A DNA stretch of 64,000 nucleotides, from contig JBCBAP010000007.1 of NCBI GenBank assembly GCA_038532435.1, forward strand, positions 1 to 64,000, given 5' to 3'. Positions 1 through 8,973 of the stretch are shown piece by piece (positions within the stretch are counted from its first letter, which is position 1; each line of letters begins with the position of its first letter). The position numbers were made by a program, and so were the translations under genes. Origin of the DNA: JBCBAP01 sp038532435. GTDB lineage: Bacteria > Pseudomonadota > Alphaproteobacteria > Rhodobacterales > Rhodobacteraceae. The notes beneath the pieces were generated by a model. That model was not told where the DNA came from, ran no database searches, and saw only the letters and a list, made by a program, of their open reading frames with translations.

Positions 1-488
1 CGCTTGCCCGGGAACGCGTCGAGATCGAAGAAGTCGCCAATGGTCGAAGGCGAACTTGCGTTGTTCTCGGTGTTGTAGGCGTAGACCGTGGACCAGACGA
101 TGTTGGCCACCGCGCAATCTGTGATTGCACCCTCGATGAAGTCATCCTCCGCGGACGTACCGTCCGGTGCGGGGGTGAGGATCGAAGAATCGATCTCTTC
201 CAGCAGGCCCTCGTCGCAGAGGCGGATCGCGTCGGAATACTCCACATCGGCCACGTCGATGGTCACGTTGCCCGCTTCGACCTGCGCCTTGATCGGCGTC
301 GCCGGGTTGTCCGCATCCACGGAGTTCACCTTGATGCCGGTCTCGGCGGTGAAGGGCTTGTGATAGGCCTCGACCTGAGACTTGGTGTAGGCGCCACCCC
401 AGGACATAACGGTCACTTCAGCGGCGTTTGCAATGGTCCCCACGGCGACAAGGCTCGTCGCGCCGATCAGAACTGATTTGAGTTTCAT
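1..488 (-). CDS. Polyamine-type ABC transporter substrate-binding protein (partial)
   Basis: The reading frame starts with ATG at 488 and stays open to the left edge (162 codons seen), so the C-terminus is missing. A Sec-type leader (MKLKSVLIGATSLVAVGTIA, then NA|AEV) precedes a mature start VTVMSWGGAYTKSQ, which is typical of PotD/spermidine-putrescine-like extracellular solute-binding proteins (inferred from pattern). The later stretch IKAQVEAGNVTIDVADVE also fits this family. It is a periplasmic ligand binder feeding the ATPase encoded just upstream (589-1698); permeases would lie beyond the window. The substrate may be a polyamine but this family also binds other small organics. The 100-bp gap to the ATPase gene carries a weak stem-loop. 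Confidence 0.9.
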   Translation of the reverse strand, partial: MKLKSVLIGATSLVAVGTIANAAEVTVMSWGGAYTKSQVEAYHKPFTAETGIKVNSVDADNPATPIKAQVEAGNVTIDVADVEYSDAIRLCDEGLLEEIDSSILTPAPDGTSAEDDFIEGAITDCAVANIVWSTVYAYNTENNASSPSTIGDFFDLDAFPGK

Positions 489-521
489 AGTTGCTTCCCT
501 GTTTGCCCGTCGTCAGTTGCT

Positions 522-552
522 GTGTCCCGAACCGCGGGCTCGGCCCGGACAC
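522..552 (-). other. Imperfect intercistronic stem-loop
   Basis: GTGTCC (522-527) pairs with GGACAC (547-552), and an inner CCGA/TCGG can pair with a bulge. It lies between the ABC ATPase stop and the binding-protein start. There is no T-tract, so an mRNA-stabilising or attenuating role is more likely than a simple terminator; this is inference. Confidence 0.3.
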
Positions 553-588
553 CTGTCACAGCACCCTCCCCGGGCGCTGCGGTACACC

Positions 589-1698
589 TCACGCGGCTGG
601 CGCGTCGAGCGCGCGTGCATCCGCAGGCGCCCAGCCTATCTTGATCTTCTCCCCTGGCGTCAGCTTGATCTGATTGCCGGAGTTTCTGGATTTGATGACG
701 AACTCGTCGTTGCCCGCGACCCGCAGGCGGGTGCGGTAGACATCGCCCATGTAAATGAATTCAAGCACTTCCGCGTCGATGGTATGCGCATTCTCTGGCA
801 GGCGGGCCGTGTCCACCTCAACCCGCTCGGGCCGTATCGACACGAGCGTGCGCTCTCCCTTCCGGTCGATGTTCACCGGGTCCGCGTCGATCAGTTCTCC
901 ATTGTCGAGCCGGATCGCCGCAACGCCGCCCTGAATATCCTCAACAGAGCCGTGTAACGTATTGTTTTCACCAATGAATTGCGCAACGAAGCTGTTGTCT
1001 GGCCGCTCATAGAGAACTTCCGGCGGCGCGAGCTGCTGGATCCGCCCGTCGTTGAAGACCGCGACCCTATCCGACATCGTCAACGCCTCGGTCTGGTCGT
1101 GGGTGACATACACGACGGTAATGCCAAGATTCTCATGCAAGTGCTTGATTTCGAACTGCATATGTTCACGAAGCTGCTTGTCGAGCGCACCGAGCGGTTC
1201 ATCCATCAGGACCAGCTCCGCGTCGAACACCAGCGCCCGGGCAAGTGCGATGCGCTGCTGCTGACCACCGGAAAGCTGGGCCGGGCGGCGGTTGCCGAAG
1301 GCTCCCATCTGGACCATGTCGAGCGCGCGCTTGACCTTTGCCTCCCGCTCATCCTTGCCCATCTTGCGGACTTCGAGCGGGAAGGCGAGGTTCTCCGCCA
1401 CGGTCATGTGTGGGAAAAGCGCGTAGTTCTGGAACACCATCCCGATGCCGCGCTTGTGCGGAGGGATGTTGTTGATGGGCCGCCCGTCGAGCATGATCTC
1501 GCCATGGGTCGCGGTCTCGAACCCTGCCAGCATCATGAGGCAGGTGGTCTTTCCGGACCCTGACGGACCCAGCATGGTGAGGAACTCGCCCTTGCCGATT
1601 TCGAGGTTGAGGTCTTTGACGACGAGGATTTCCCCGTCATAGCTCTTTTGCACACGGTCGAACTTAACGAATGCGTCGCTGCGCATGTCCAATGGCAC
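589..1698 (-). CDS. ABC transporter ATP-binding protein, PotA-like
   Basis: 369-residue ATPase of a polyamine/iron-type importer. Walker A is GPSGSGKTT, the signature is LSGGQQQR, and Walker B ends in LMDEPLGALD; the H-loop is YVTHDQ. The C-terminal ~120 residues form the TOBE-type regulatory region usual in PotA/UgpC-like ATPases, and the total length fits that family. The GTG at 1698 is preferred because GGAGAGG sits five bases upstream; an ATG four codons in is less well placed. It energises uptake of the ligand captured by the protein encoded immediately downstream (1-488). The permease genes are presumably beyond the left edge. Confidence 0.93.
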   Translation of the reverse strand: MPLDMRSDAFVKFDRVQKSYDGEILVVKDLNLEIGKGEFLTMLGPSGSGKTTCLMMLAGFETATHGEIMLDGRPINNIPPHKRGIGMVFQNYALFPHMTVAENLAFPLEVRKMGKDEREAKVKRALDMVQMGAFGNRRPAQLSGGQQQRIALARALVFDAELVLMDEPLGALDKQLREHMQFEIKHLHENLGITVVYVTHDQTEALTMSDRVAVFNDGRIQQLAPPEVLYERPDNSFVAQFIGENNTLHGSVEDIQGGVAAIRLDNGELIDADPVNIDRKGERTLVSIRPERVEVDTARLPENAHTIDAEVLEFIYMGDVYRTRLRVAGNDEFVIKSRNSGNQIKLTPGEKIKIGWAPADARALDAPAA

Positions 1699-1889
1699 GT
1701 GGGCCTCTCCGCTGTTGCTGACGGGCTGAGCCCGTTCTGTCCCTTGGTTGGACGAAAGCCTAGCAACGTTTTTGAGACGGGCGCAATGGGGGACCGTTTC
1801 AATATGTGAGAAAGGTCGGTGACAGCCGAAGCGGACGATCTGCCGGACGGTTTGCCTGCACAGGGGACCTCAAACAGGCCACCGGACGC

Positions 1890-2327
1890 CTAGAGCAGTT
1901 CGACGATGCCCCGCAACGCAAGCTGATAGCTCGTCGGACCGAAGCCCGCGACGATCCCGTTGGCGGCGAAAGAGACGAAGGATGTGTGCCGGAACTCCTC
2001 CCGCCTGTGGGGGTTCGACAGATGCACCTCGATCACCGGGATGCCGTCGCACGTCTTGAGCGCGTCAAGAACGGCGACGGATGTGTGGGTGTAGGCAGCC
2101 GCATTGATCAAGATCCCTTGCCCTTCGGTCCTGGCCGCATGGATCAGGTCGACGAGCCCACCTTCGCTGTTGGTCTGGGTGAAGACGGTCGCGATGCCAA
2201 GCTCCGCACCGAGGGTTCTGCAGGCGGCCTCGATCTCCGCCAGCGTGGTGGAGCCATAGATCTCCGGCTCCCGCTGCCCGAGCAGGTTCAGATTGGGTCC
2301 GTTCAGAATGTGGATCTTGGGGATCAT
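1890..2327 (-). CDS. aroQ: Type II 3-dehydroquinate dehydratase
   Basis: 145-residue protein with the family's opening ILNGPNLNLLGQREPEIYG, the lid/active-site stretch TQTNSEGGLVD, INAAAYTHTSVA and the substrate-binding IEVHLSNPHRREEFRH. It dehydrates 3-dehydroquinate to 3-dehydroshikimate (shikimate synthesis or quinate catabolism) as a dodecameric cytosolic enzyme. Length and motifs are standard, with the catalytic Tyr (IYG) and His (VHLSN) both visible. It starts 10 bp after the stop of the alpha/beta hydrolase gene and is the last gene of the long leftward run, so a catabolic rather than housekeeping role is possible; that is inference from context. Confidence 0.95.
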   Translation of the reverse strand: MIPKIHILNGPNLNLLGQREPEIYGSTTLAEIEAACRTLGAELGIATVFTQTNSEGGLVDLIHAARTEGQGILINAAAYTHTSVAVLDALKTCDGIPVIEVHLSNPHRREEFRHTSFVSFAANGIVAGFGPTSYQLALRGIVELL

Positions 2328-2336
2328 GGGAGGACC

Positions 2337-3164
2337 TCAGGACAGAAGCGGAGACAGGAGCGCCGAATCCGAGTCGGCCAGCCCGTCGATCACGTCGAAA
2401 TGGTGCAGACCGGGCAGGATCCGTGACGTCATCACGCCCCCGCAGCCGGACCAGATGCTCGCCAGAAGCTCGGTCTGACGGATGAACTCGGGCCGCTCGT
2501 CCCCGCCGACAGCACAGATCACCTCGATCCCCTCCCGCGGGGCGGTCAGCGCCGGGCTTTCCCGCGTCGCTTCTTCGAAATCAAGGCGCAGGTCCCGGTT
2601 GATCTCCGTCTTCAGCAGGGGACGTAAATCGTGAAGGCCGCTGATCGACAGCACCCGTTCGACGCGCCCCACGACCCCCTGCGACAGGGGCGAGGACGCG
2701 CAAACCATGCGCGTCACCAGATGCCCACCGGCGGAGTGCCCCGCGAGCAGGATCGGCCCGGAAACGGATGCCGCGACCTGATTGATCGCCCGGGCGATCT
2801 GAACGGTGATATCGCTGATCTTGACAGTCGGGCAGAGGCTGTAGCTCGGCAACGCGACAGCATACCCAGCGGCAAGCCCGCCGGCGGCGAAGTGGGACCA
2901 GGTCGATTTGTCGAAGGCCCGCCAGTAGCCACCATGCACAAACACCAGAAGACCCCGTGCCGCACCCTCCGGCATGAAGAGGTCAAGCACCTCGCGCTCC
3001 CCACTGCCGTACCCGATGTCGAGCCGGGCACGTTTGTGCGCCGCGAGAGTGTCGCGAAAGGCCGCGGCATGGTCATTCCAACGGGGCGGAAACGCGTCCG
3101 CACCGGGAATATGCGCGCCGTTGGCGTAGGCGTCGTCCCAATCCGTGATGTGGGCCGGTTGCAT
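2337..3164 (-). CDS. Alpha/beta hydrolase (kynurenine formamidase-like)
   Basis: 275-residue alpha/beta-hydrolase. The oxyanion-hole motif is HGGYWRAF and the nucleophile elbow is GHSAGGH; a late His (LHHFDVIDGL) can complete the triad. HGGYW plus GHSAGG is characteristic of the HSL/arylformamidase branch of esterases, so an ester or formamide hydrolase is likely, but the substrate is unknown. The ATG at 3164 has GAGGAA upstream. It leads directly into aroQ. A 144-bp gap separates it from the Gfo/Idh/MocA gene, which could hold a promoter. Confidence 0.85.
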   Translation of the reverse strand: MQPAHITDWDDAYANGAHIPGADAFPPRWNDHAAAFRDTLAAHKRARLDIGYGSGEREVLDLFMPEGAARGLLVFVHGGYWRAFDKSTWSHFAAGGLAAGYAVALPSYSLCPTVKISDITVQIARAINQVAASVSGPILLAGHSAGGHLVTRMVCASSPLSQGVVGRVERVLSISGLHDLRPLLKTEINRDLRLDFEEATRESPALTAPREGIEVICAVGGDERPEFIRQTELLASIWSGCGGVMTSRILPGLHHFDVIDGLADSDSALLSPLLS

Positions 3165-3308
3165 GCTGTTTCCTCGGTTCCCCCGGGGCGCTTAGGACCG
3201 GCCCCTTCGATCCGGTGCTACACGCTTAGGATGTTCGGGGCAATCGAGGATGATGCATCGCCACGCTGATGACGGGCCGGACAGCGTTCCAGACTGCATG
3301 TGAACAGG

Positions 3309-4460
3309 TCAGAGGCGCACCCACCCCGCGTTCTGCCCGTTTGAACGGACGCACGCATCAATGAACTTCAGTCCCTCCAGCCCGTCCGCGCTCGTGGGCG
3401 CCATGACCTCGGTGGGTGGAGAGACGCCCCGCTGGGCGGCGCGGATGATCTCCGCCGCCTCCCGGTAGATCGTGGCGAACCCTTCCAGATAGCCCTCCGG
3501 ATGGCCCGCGGGAATGCGGGTAACCCGGCTGGCGGCGGCGCCTGCGACGGGGCTTCCCCGGGTGATCGTCCGGGGTGCCTCCCCATCCGCACAATGGGTG
3601 AGCGTGTTGGGCTCCTCCTGGCTCCACGCCAGCGAGCCCTTGGTGCCGTAGATGCGCAGGCGCAGGCCGTTCTCGTGACCGATGGCCACCTGGCTCGACC
3701 AGATCATTCCCTTCGCCCCACCAGGGTAGCGCAGCAGGATGTGCGCGTTGTCGTCGAGCGCCCGGCCGGGTACGAAACTCGTAAGATCCGCCGCGAGGCT
3801 CTCGGCATACATGCCCGTTACGAACGCGGCGAGATGATAGGCGTGGGTGGCGATGTCACCGATGCAGCCGCCTGCCCCGGCCCGCGCCGGGTCCGTCCGC
3901 CACTCCGCCTGCTTGGTCCCCGCCTCCTCCTGCCGGGAGCTAAGCCATCCTTGCGGATACTCCGCCTGCACCACACGAATGTCGCCGATCTTGCCCCCCA
4001 GAACCATCTCCCGAGCGTGCCGGATCATCGGATAGCCGGAATAGTTGTGGGTGAGGATGAACGCACAGGAGGATCGCTCCGCAGCCTCGTGAAGCCGCTG
4101 CGCCTCGACAAGCGTCGCCGTCATCGGCTTTTCGCAGATGACGTGGATGCCTTTGTCGAGAAACCCCATGGCGGGCTCGAAATGGGCATGGTTTGGCGTG
4201 ACGATGGCAACGGCCTCGATCCCGTCCGGACGTGCGGCCTCCCGCTCCGCCATTTCTGCCCAGCCTGTGTAGATGCGGTCTGGTGCCAGACCCGCATCCT
4301 CGCCTGAAGCCCGCGCCCGCTCCGGCGTTGAGCTCAGCGCCCCGGCGACGAATTCGAACTGCCCGTCAAGGCGGGAGGCCATGAGGTGAACAGCACCGAT
4401 GAAGGCGCCCTGCCCGCCCCCGACCATGCCCAGCCGCAGCCGCGGTGCCGGCGCGCTCAT
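3309..4460 (-). CDS. Gfo/Idh/MocA family oxidoreductase
   Basis: 383-residue NAD(P)-dependent dehydrogenase. The Rossmann glycine motif [15 protein letters not shown] opens the protein, and the family's catalytic/cofactor motif CEKPMT is seen, followed by a C-terminal alpha/beta substrate domain ([15 protein letters not shown]). Such enzymes oxidise or reduce hydroxyls on sugars, inositols or related cyclic polyols. Its start overlaps the stop of the upstream TIM-barrel isomerase by 4 nt (ATGA), implying translational coupling. This pair (isomerase plus Gfo/Idh/MocA) is a recurrent partnership in sugar and inositol catabolism. Confidence 0.9.
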   Translation of the reverse strand: MSAPAPRLRLGMVGGGQGAFIGAVHLMASRLDGQFEFVAGALSSTPERARASGEDAGLAPDRIYTGWAEMAEREAARPDGIEAVAIVTPNHAHFEPAMGFLDKGIHVICEKPMTATLVEAQRLHEAAERSSCAFILTHNYSGYPMIRHAREMVLGGKIGDIRVVQAEYPQGWLSSRQEEAGTKQAEWRTDPARAGAGGCIGDIATHAYHLAAFVTGMYAESLAADLTSFVPGRALDDNAHILLRYPGGAKGMIWSSQVAIGHENGLRLRIYGTKGSLAWSQEEPNTLTHCADGEAPRTITRGSPVAGAAASRVTRIPAGHPEGYLEGFATIYREAAEIIRAAQRGVSPPTEVMAPTSADGLEGLKFIDACVRSNGQNAGWVRL

Positions 4461-5515
4461 CGGTCGATCCCCAGCATCCGCCGGTTCGCTGCCCGATCCG
4501 CGCCGGTGTCCGCAAAATCATCGAAGGCACGGTCTGTGACCTGAATGATATGCTCGGTGATGAAGGGCGCACCCTCAGCCGCGCCGACCTCCGGATGCTT
4601 AAGCGCGCACTCCCACTCCAGCACCGCCCAGCGATCGTAGTCGTAGGCCGCGAGCTTGGAGAAAATCCCCGCAAAGTCTACCTGCCCGTCGCCCAGCGAC
4701 CGAAACCGTCCAGCCCGCTCGACCCATGGCGCATAGCCCGAATACACGCCCTGCTTCGCTGTCGGGTTGAATTCCGCATCCTTGACGTGAAACGCCCCGA
4801 TGCGCTCGTGATAGGCGTCGATGAAGCCCAGATAGTCAAGGCATTGCAGCACGAAGTGGCTGGGGTCGTAGTTTATCATCGCCCGACCGTGCCCACCGAC
4901 CGTATCGAGAAACATCTCGAACGTGGTTCCGTCGAACACATCCTCGCTCGGGTGGATCTCGTAGCAGAGGTCAACTCCCGCCGCATCATAGGCGTCCAGT
5001 ATGGGCCGCCAGCGTCGCCCGAGCTCCTCGAACGCCTCCTCTATCAGCCCCGCGGGCCGCTGCGGGTAGGGATAGACATAAGGCCAGGCAAGCGCACCGG
5101 TGAAGCTCACGCAGGCGTCGAGCTTCATGCGCTGGCTCACCCGCGCGGCCTTCATCATCTGATCGACCGCCCAGGCCTGCCGCCCCGCCGCATCCCCCCG
5201 GAACCGGTCCGGCGCGATCCCTTCGAACATCGCGTCAAAGGCGGGATGCACGGCCACAAGCTGGCCCTGCATGTGCGTCGAAAGCTCCGTGATCTCAATC
5301 CCCGCATCGCGGCACTTGCCCACGATCTCGTCGCAATAGTCGTAGCTGTCCGCCGCGGTATCGAGATCAAAAAGGCGGGTGTCGAAGGTCGGGATCTGGA
5401 TGCCCTTGTAGCCATGGCTCGCCGCCCAGCCGATCATCCCGTCCAGCGTGTTGAACGGCGGCGCATCACCTGCAAACTGCGCGAGGAAGATCCCCGGCCC
5501 CTTCATCGTCTTCAT
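4457..5515 (-). CDS. Sugar phosphate isomerase/epimerase family TIM barrel
   Basis: 352-residue xylose-isomerase-like TIM barrel. Candidate metal ligands are the Glu in CYEIHP, the Asp in NYDPSHF, the His in AFHVKD and the Glu in VLEWE, the usual pattern of AP-endonuclease-2-like epimerases. It probably isomerises or epimerises a keto-sugar or an inosose-like intermediate; the exact substrate cannot be named. The first ATG (5515) is preceded by GAGG at suitable spacing. It is sandwiched between the SMP-30/isochorismatase fusion and the oxidoreductase, with a 4-nt overlap into the latter. Confidence 0.88.
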   Translation of the reverse strand: MKTMKGPGIFLAQFAGDAPPFNTLDGMIGWAASHGYKGIQIPTFDTRLFDLDTAADSYDYCDEIVGKCRDAGIEITELSTHMQGQLVAVHPAFDAMFEGIAPDRFRGDAAGRQAWAVDQMMKAARVSQRMKLDACVSFTGALAWPYVYPYPQRPAGLIEEAFEELGRRWRPILDAYDAAGVDLCYEIHPSEDVFDGTTFEMFLDTVGGHGRAMINYDPSHFVLQCLDYLGFIDAYHERIGAFHVKDAEFNPTAKQGVYSGYAPWVERAGRFRSLGDGQVDFAGIFSKLAAYDYDRWAVLEWECALKHPEVGAAEGAPFITEHIIQVTDRAFDDFADTGADRAANRRMLGIDR

Positions 5516-5519
5516 CGAT

Positions 5520-7103
5520 CTACCTCAGTGCTGCGATCACGGCGTCGACATTCGTCACAACGGATACGTTGGTCAATGCATAGTCGATGGACGCACGGTG
5601 CCAGTCCGCGTTCATGGTTGAACAGGCATCCTCCGGCACCACGATGGTGTAGCCCTTATCAGCCCCCGTGCGCGCGGTGTGCTCCACACTCATGTTGGTC
5701 CAGGATCCGGTGTTGATGATCGTATCGCGCCGGGCCCCCTTGATGTAATTCTCAAGCCGTCCGCTCTCCCACGCGCTCATTGTGATCTTTTCCACCACAA
5801 GGTCGCCCGACTGGGGCTCGAGCCCGGGCGCCGGTGCCACGCCCCATGTACCGCGGACAAGCGCGTTGTTGCCCACGAGCCCTTCCATGAGCGGCGAGTT
5901 CTGCGCCATCGCCGGATGCCCGGGCTCGCACACGAGCCAGACATGGATTACGAGCCCCCCCTTTGCCCGGACTGCCGCCGCGAGGCGGGCGATGTTGGCG
6001 ACCACGTTCTGCTCACGCGCGTGATCGGGCGAGCCGGTTTCCTCAAACGCACCGCCGGGCATCATCACATCGTTCTGCATGTCCTGGATGATCATGACGG
6101 CACGCCTTGCGTCGATGCCGTCGATCATGGTCGCACCGGACGCCGCCGCCCCCGGTTGCGATGCTCCCGCCGACGCAGCAGGCCGGGCACTCATGAAAGG
6201 TTCGTGGTGCGGCCGCGCCTTCGTCTTCACCGCATAGAGCGACGTTGTCGACGGCAGGAAGAGCGTGCCCCAGTCCTCCCCTCCCCAATGCAGGTTCGCA
6301 ACCAGCTCCGGCACCGCGACCTTGCCCAGAAGCATCCCGTGGAAGTCATACACCCAGACGCCGCCGGGCGCGGTCACCCAGACATTGCCGTCCCGGTCCG
6401 CCTTCATGCCGTCCGGCACCCCGGGCAGCAGGCTGTCCCTGATCCCGCTGGCAAAGAGCCGCCCGTTCACCAGCCGCCCGTCATCGGCCACATCGAACTT
6501 GCGGATGCAGGCCTGCTCCGTGTCGTTGACCCACATGAATTTTTCGCAGGGGCTCAGGCACAGTCCGTTCGGCTGGGTGAACAGGTAGCGGTCCGAAACC
6601 AGCTGCGGCTCGTCCCCGGGCCGGTGCCCCGGAGGCAGCCGGTACACCCCCTGAAAGCCGAGCTGCGTCGGCCGCGGCACCCCGAAATGCTCCATCCGTC
6701 CATATGTCGGGTCGGTGAAGTAGAGCGACCCGCAGGACCGGACGATGACGTCGTTGGGAGAGTTCAGCTCCCGCCCCTCAAAATGGGAACAGAGCACCTC
6801 GCGGCTTCCGTCGGGCATGAACCGCGCGACGGAGGAGGTCGCATGCTCGCAGACGATGAGATTGAGATCGGCATCGTAGGTCATGCCGTTGCCCTTGTTG
6901 GACGGGCGCATGACCTCCGTGATCCGGCCGTCCGGCGTCCACTTTCGCCGCAAATCGCCGGGCATGTCGGAAAACAGAAGATGCCCCTCGACGGGATGCC
7001 AGATCGGCCCTTCCGTAAACGTAAAGCCCGAGCCGAGTTGCACCACCGGCGCGTGTTCGTCGATCAAGTCCCGGAACCTCGGATCCACCGCGTCATGTCC
7101 CAT
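5520..7103 (-). CDS. SMP-30/gluconolactonase fused to isochorismatase-like hydrolase
   Basis: 527 residues with two complete domains. Residues 1-295 are an SMP-30/lactonase beta-propeller: E31 in TEGP, NSPND (114-118), N179 in QPNGL and D231 in PDGM match the metal-binding positions of the family. An Ala/Ser/Pro linker (300-325) follows. Residues 326-527 are an isochorismatase-like hydrolase: D341 in QDMQND and K439 in VEKITMSAW fit two members of the D-K-C triad, but the Cys position in TNMSVEHTAR is S472. Known single-domain relatives cleave lactones and amides/esters respectively, so the fusion could channel a lactone ring-opening to a second hydrolysis (inference). ATG at 7103; no stop between the domains. 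Confidence 0.88.
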   Translation of the reverse strand: MGHDAVDPRFRDLIDEHAPVVQLGSGFTFTEGPIWHPVEGHLLFSDMPGDLRRKWTPDGRITEVMRPSNKGNGMTYDADLNLIVCEHATSSVARFMPDGSREVLCSHFEGRELNSPNDVIVRSCGSLYFTDPTYGRMEHFGVPRPTQLGFQGVYRLPPGHRPGDEPQLVSDRYLFTQPNGLCLSPCEKFMWVNDTEQACIRKFDVADDGRLVNGRLFASGIRDSLLPGVPDGMKADRDGNVWVTAPGGVWVYDFHGMLLGKVAVPELVANLHWGGEDWGTLFLPSTTSLYAVKTKARPHHEPFMSARPAASAGASQPGAAASGATMIDGIDARRAVMIIQDMQNDVMMPGGAFEETGSPDHAREQNVVANIARLAAAVRAKGGLVIHVWLVCEPGHPAMAQNSPLMEGLVGNNALVRGTWGVAPAPGLEPQSGDLVVEKITMSAWESGRLENYIKGARRDTIINTGSWTNMSVEHTARTGADKGYTIVVPEDACSTMNADWHRASIDYALTNVSVVTNVDAVIAALR

Positions 7104-7130
7104 CGCTCACCTCATCCCCTTCTTCTGGCC

Positions 7131-7156
7131 CCAAATATCCCCGCCGGAGGCTCCGC
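7131..7156 (-). repeat. Interspersed 26-bp repeat, copy 1
   Basis: A 26-bp sequence that reads on the minus strand GCGGAGCCTCC then GGCGGGGATATTTGG. It is identical to 14275-14300 on the plus strand, with related A/G-rich flank (about 10-15 bp) beyond TTTGG in both. It lies in the 122-bp gap between the MBL hydrolase stop and the fusion gene start. From memory, this motif recurs in Rhodobacterales intergenic regions; I cannot search to confirm. Confidence 0.75.
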
Positions 7157-7225
7157 CATCCGCACCGCGCGCCACCGCGTCGTTCGATGGGGCACGCATC
7201 CGGGCCGGAGGGCATCCGACACGTC

Positions 7226-8074
7226 TCAGGCCGGGAACCAGTTCTTCGCGGGCACCGTCTCCGTCATCGGGCCGGGCACGGTTATGCCGAGCCGACCGAC
7301 CACCTGGCTGTTCTCGATCTTCGCCGGGCGGTCGTGAACCGGCAGCAGGAAGGTGTAGTTGTTCAGGAGCTTCTTGATCGCTCCCTTCTCCTCCCGCTTT
7401 GAGCCCGAATGGTTGCCGGTGACCCGGGGCTCCATGTCCATGTTGGTGTAGACATGGTTCACGATCTGGTCGTTGAAGTCGTAGATCACATCGCCACAGA
7501 TGCAGGCGAGACCCTCCGCGGTCTCCACGATCACGTTCATTGACCCTTCCGTGTGTGCGCCCGCCGCCTCGCACCAGACGCCCGGAATGATCTCCTCGGC
7601 CTGGGTGATCTCCAGATCGAGGAACCGCATGGCGGAGGGTTCGTAGATCCGCTCCACTAGGTGCTGGATGTCGGGCTTGGGGTACTGGGGGTACATGATG
7701 CCGGAGACGCTGAACTCCATCTCCCGCCGGTTGATCACCACCGTGGTGTTCATGGGAAAATGATCGTCCTTGCCCGCGTGATCGATGTGTAGATGGGTGT
7801 GCAGGACATAGCGCACATCCCCGGGCTTCACCCCGTGCTTGGCGAGCTGGTTCTCGATCATGTTGTCGTGGAACTGGAGCCCCCGCATGCCCAAAGATTC
7901 CATGATCGCATTGTCCCGGTAACCCGTGTCGACCACGATCGGGTAGGTCCCGCCCAGGATCAGAAAACCGTAGACCGGCACCCGGCGCACCCGCCCGCAT
8001 TCATGGCCGAGCACGAGGAAACTCGTCTCAAGCTCGATGTCGCCGTAGTCAAGCACATGGATGGTCAAGGCCAT
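7226..8074 (-). CDS. MBL-fold hydrolase, N-acyl homoserine lactonase-like
   Basis: 282-residue metallo-beta-lactamase-fold protein. The di-zinc motif HTHLHIDHAGKD is intact, with the further metal residues plausible in AAGAHTEGSMNV and ICGDVIYD. Overall layout matches AttM/AiiA-like lactonases of the MBL superfamily. In this operon it more likely opens a lactone formed during catabolism than quenches quorum signals, though the latter cannot be excluded. ATG at 8074 has GGGAG upstream. It follows the amidohydrolase by 23 bp. Confidence 0.85.
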   Translation of the reverse strand: MALTIHVLDYGDIELETSFLVLGHECGRVRRVPVYGFLILGGTYPIVVDTGYRDNAIMESLGMRGLQFHDNMIENQLAKHGVKPGDVRYVLHTHLHIDHAGKDDHFPMNTTVVINRREMEFSVSGIMYPQYPKPDIQHLVERIYEPSAMRFLDLEITQAEEIIPGVWCEAAGAHTEGSMNVIVETAEGLACICGDVIYDFNDQIVNHVYTNMDMEPRVTGNHSGSKREEKGAIKKLLNNYTFLLPVHDRPAKIENSQVVGRLGITVPGPMTETVPAKNWFPA

Positions 8075-8097
8075 GGGTCACACTCCCTTACTGTCGG

Positions 8098-8973
8098 TCA
8101 CAGGCGGTAGACCCGCGCTGCCGTGTCGTTGAAGATTGCGGTTTTCTGGGTTTTGGGCAGGTCCGTTGTCGCTGCGCGGAAGGCATCAAAGAGGCTGCCA
8201 TAGTCCGTCCAGAGCTTCTCGATGGGGAAGTTCGACCCGAACATGCAGCGCTTGGCGCCAAAGATTTTCACTGTTTCTGCAATGATTTGCGCGATGAAGC
8301 TCGCGTTATTTTGATGGATGAAGGTGCCGAACGCGCTCAGCTTCGTGACCACGTTCGGGCATTTGGCGAGCGCCTTCATGCCCTGCCGCCATTCCCCCCA
8401 TCCCTCTTCAGAGGTATCCGCAAGCATTCCAGCATGTTGCAGGACGAAGGTCACATTTGGACATGCTTGCGCAAGGTGGACACCATGCTGCATCTGCCCG
8501 GCAAAGAGCTGAAGGTCGAAGGACCATCCGTACTCGCCCAAAAACGCTATATTTTTCTGCACAACCGCATCAGAGCCAAGATCGTCGCGCGCGGCGAACC
8601 TGTAGAGCGGGTTCTCGTGCCAGTGCAGCTGCTGGCGCACCCCGCGCATCAGGGGATATTTGCTCAGCCGGTCAAGTTGGGGACGCACATCCCCGGAGGT
8701 GAAATCCGCAAAGCCGACGATGCCATGGGGCCAGCCATGCTCCCCGGCAACAGACGAAACCCAGGAGACCTCGTCCTCGAACCAGTTCGGTGCCCAGTTC
8801 GCCTGCACGTAGACGGACTTCTCGATCCCGGTGCCCCGCAGGTCGTGCAGGAACTCAGCGATCGGGTAGTCCCGCTTGATCGCCGCGTAAGGGCCGAAGA
8901 TGCGCGGCCGCTCCGGACCGAGCAACCAGGGCAGATCGTGCTGCCGCCAGATGTGATGATGGGCGTCGATCAT
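8098..8973 (-). CDS. Amidohydrolase family protein (fuconolactonase/PDC-lactonase-like)
   Basis: 291-residue TIM-barrel metal hydrolase. It begins MIDAHHHIWRQHDLPWL, with the HxH-type metal motif at the N-terminus characteristic of the amidohydrolase-2 family that includes L-fucono-1,5-lactonase and 2-pyrone-4,6-dicarboxylate lactonase. Other signatures are VLQHAG and a late MFGSNFPIEKL (Asp replaced by Asn in the usual G(S/T)D/NFP). The ATG at 8973 overlaps the stop of the VWA gene by 4 nt. A longer in-frame extension upstream is out-of-family sequence and was rejected. Lactone or amide hydrolysis is likely; substrate unknown. Confidence 0.87.
   Translation of the reverse strand: MIDAHHHIWRQHDLPWLLGPERPRIFGPYAAIKRDYPIAEFLHDLRGTGIEKSVYVQANWAPNWFEDEVSWVSSVAGEHGWPHGIVGFADFTSGDVRPQLDRLSKYPLMRGVRQQLHWHENPLYRFAARDDLGSDAVVQKNIAFLGEYGWSFDLQLFAGQMQHGVHLAQACPNVTFVLQHAGMLADTSEEGWGEWRQGMKALAKCPNVVTKLSAFGTFIHQNNASFIAQIIAETVKIFGAKRCMFGSNFPIEKLWTDYGSLFDAFRAATTDLPKTQKTAIFNDTAARVYRL

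Noticed and set aside
1721..1735. Small hairpin ACGGGC-TGA-GCCCGT upstream of the polyamine ATPase gene
   Set aside because: Six-base stem without a T-tract and not at an operon end; likely chance in GC-rich DNA.
5679..7337. 552-codon open frame on the plus strand opposite the SMP-30/isochorismatase fusion
   Set aside because: Antisense shadow rich in His and Arg; the minus-strand frame carries two intact enzyme families.
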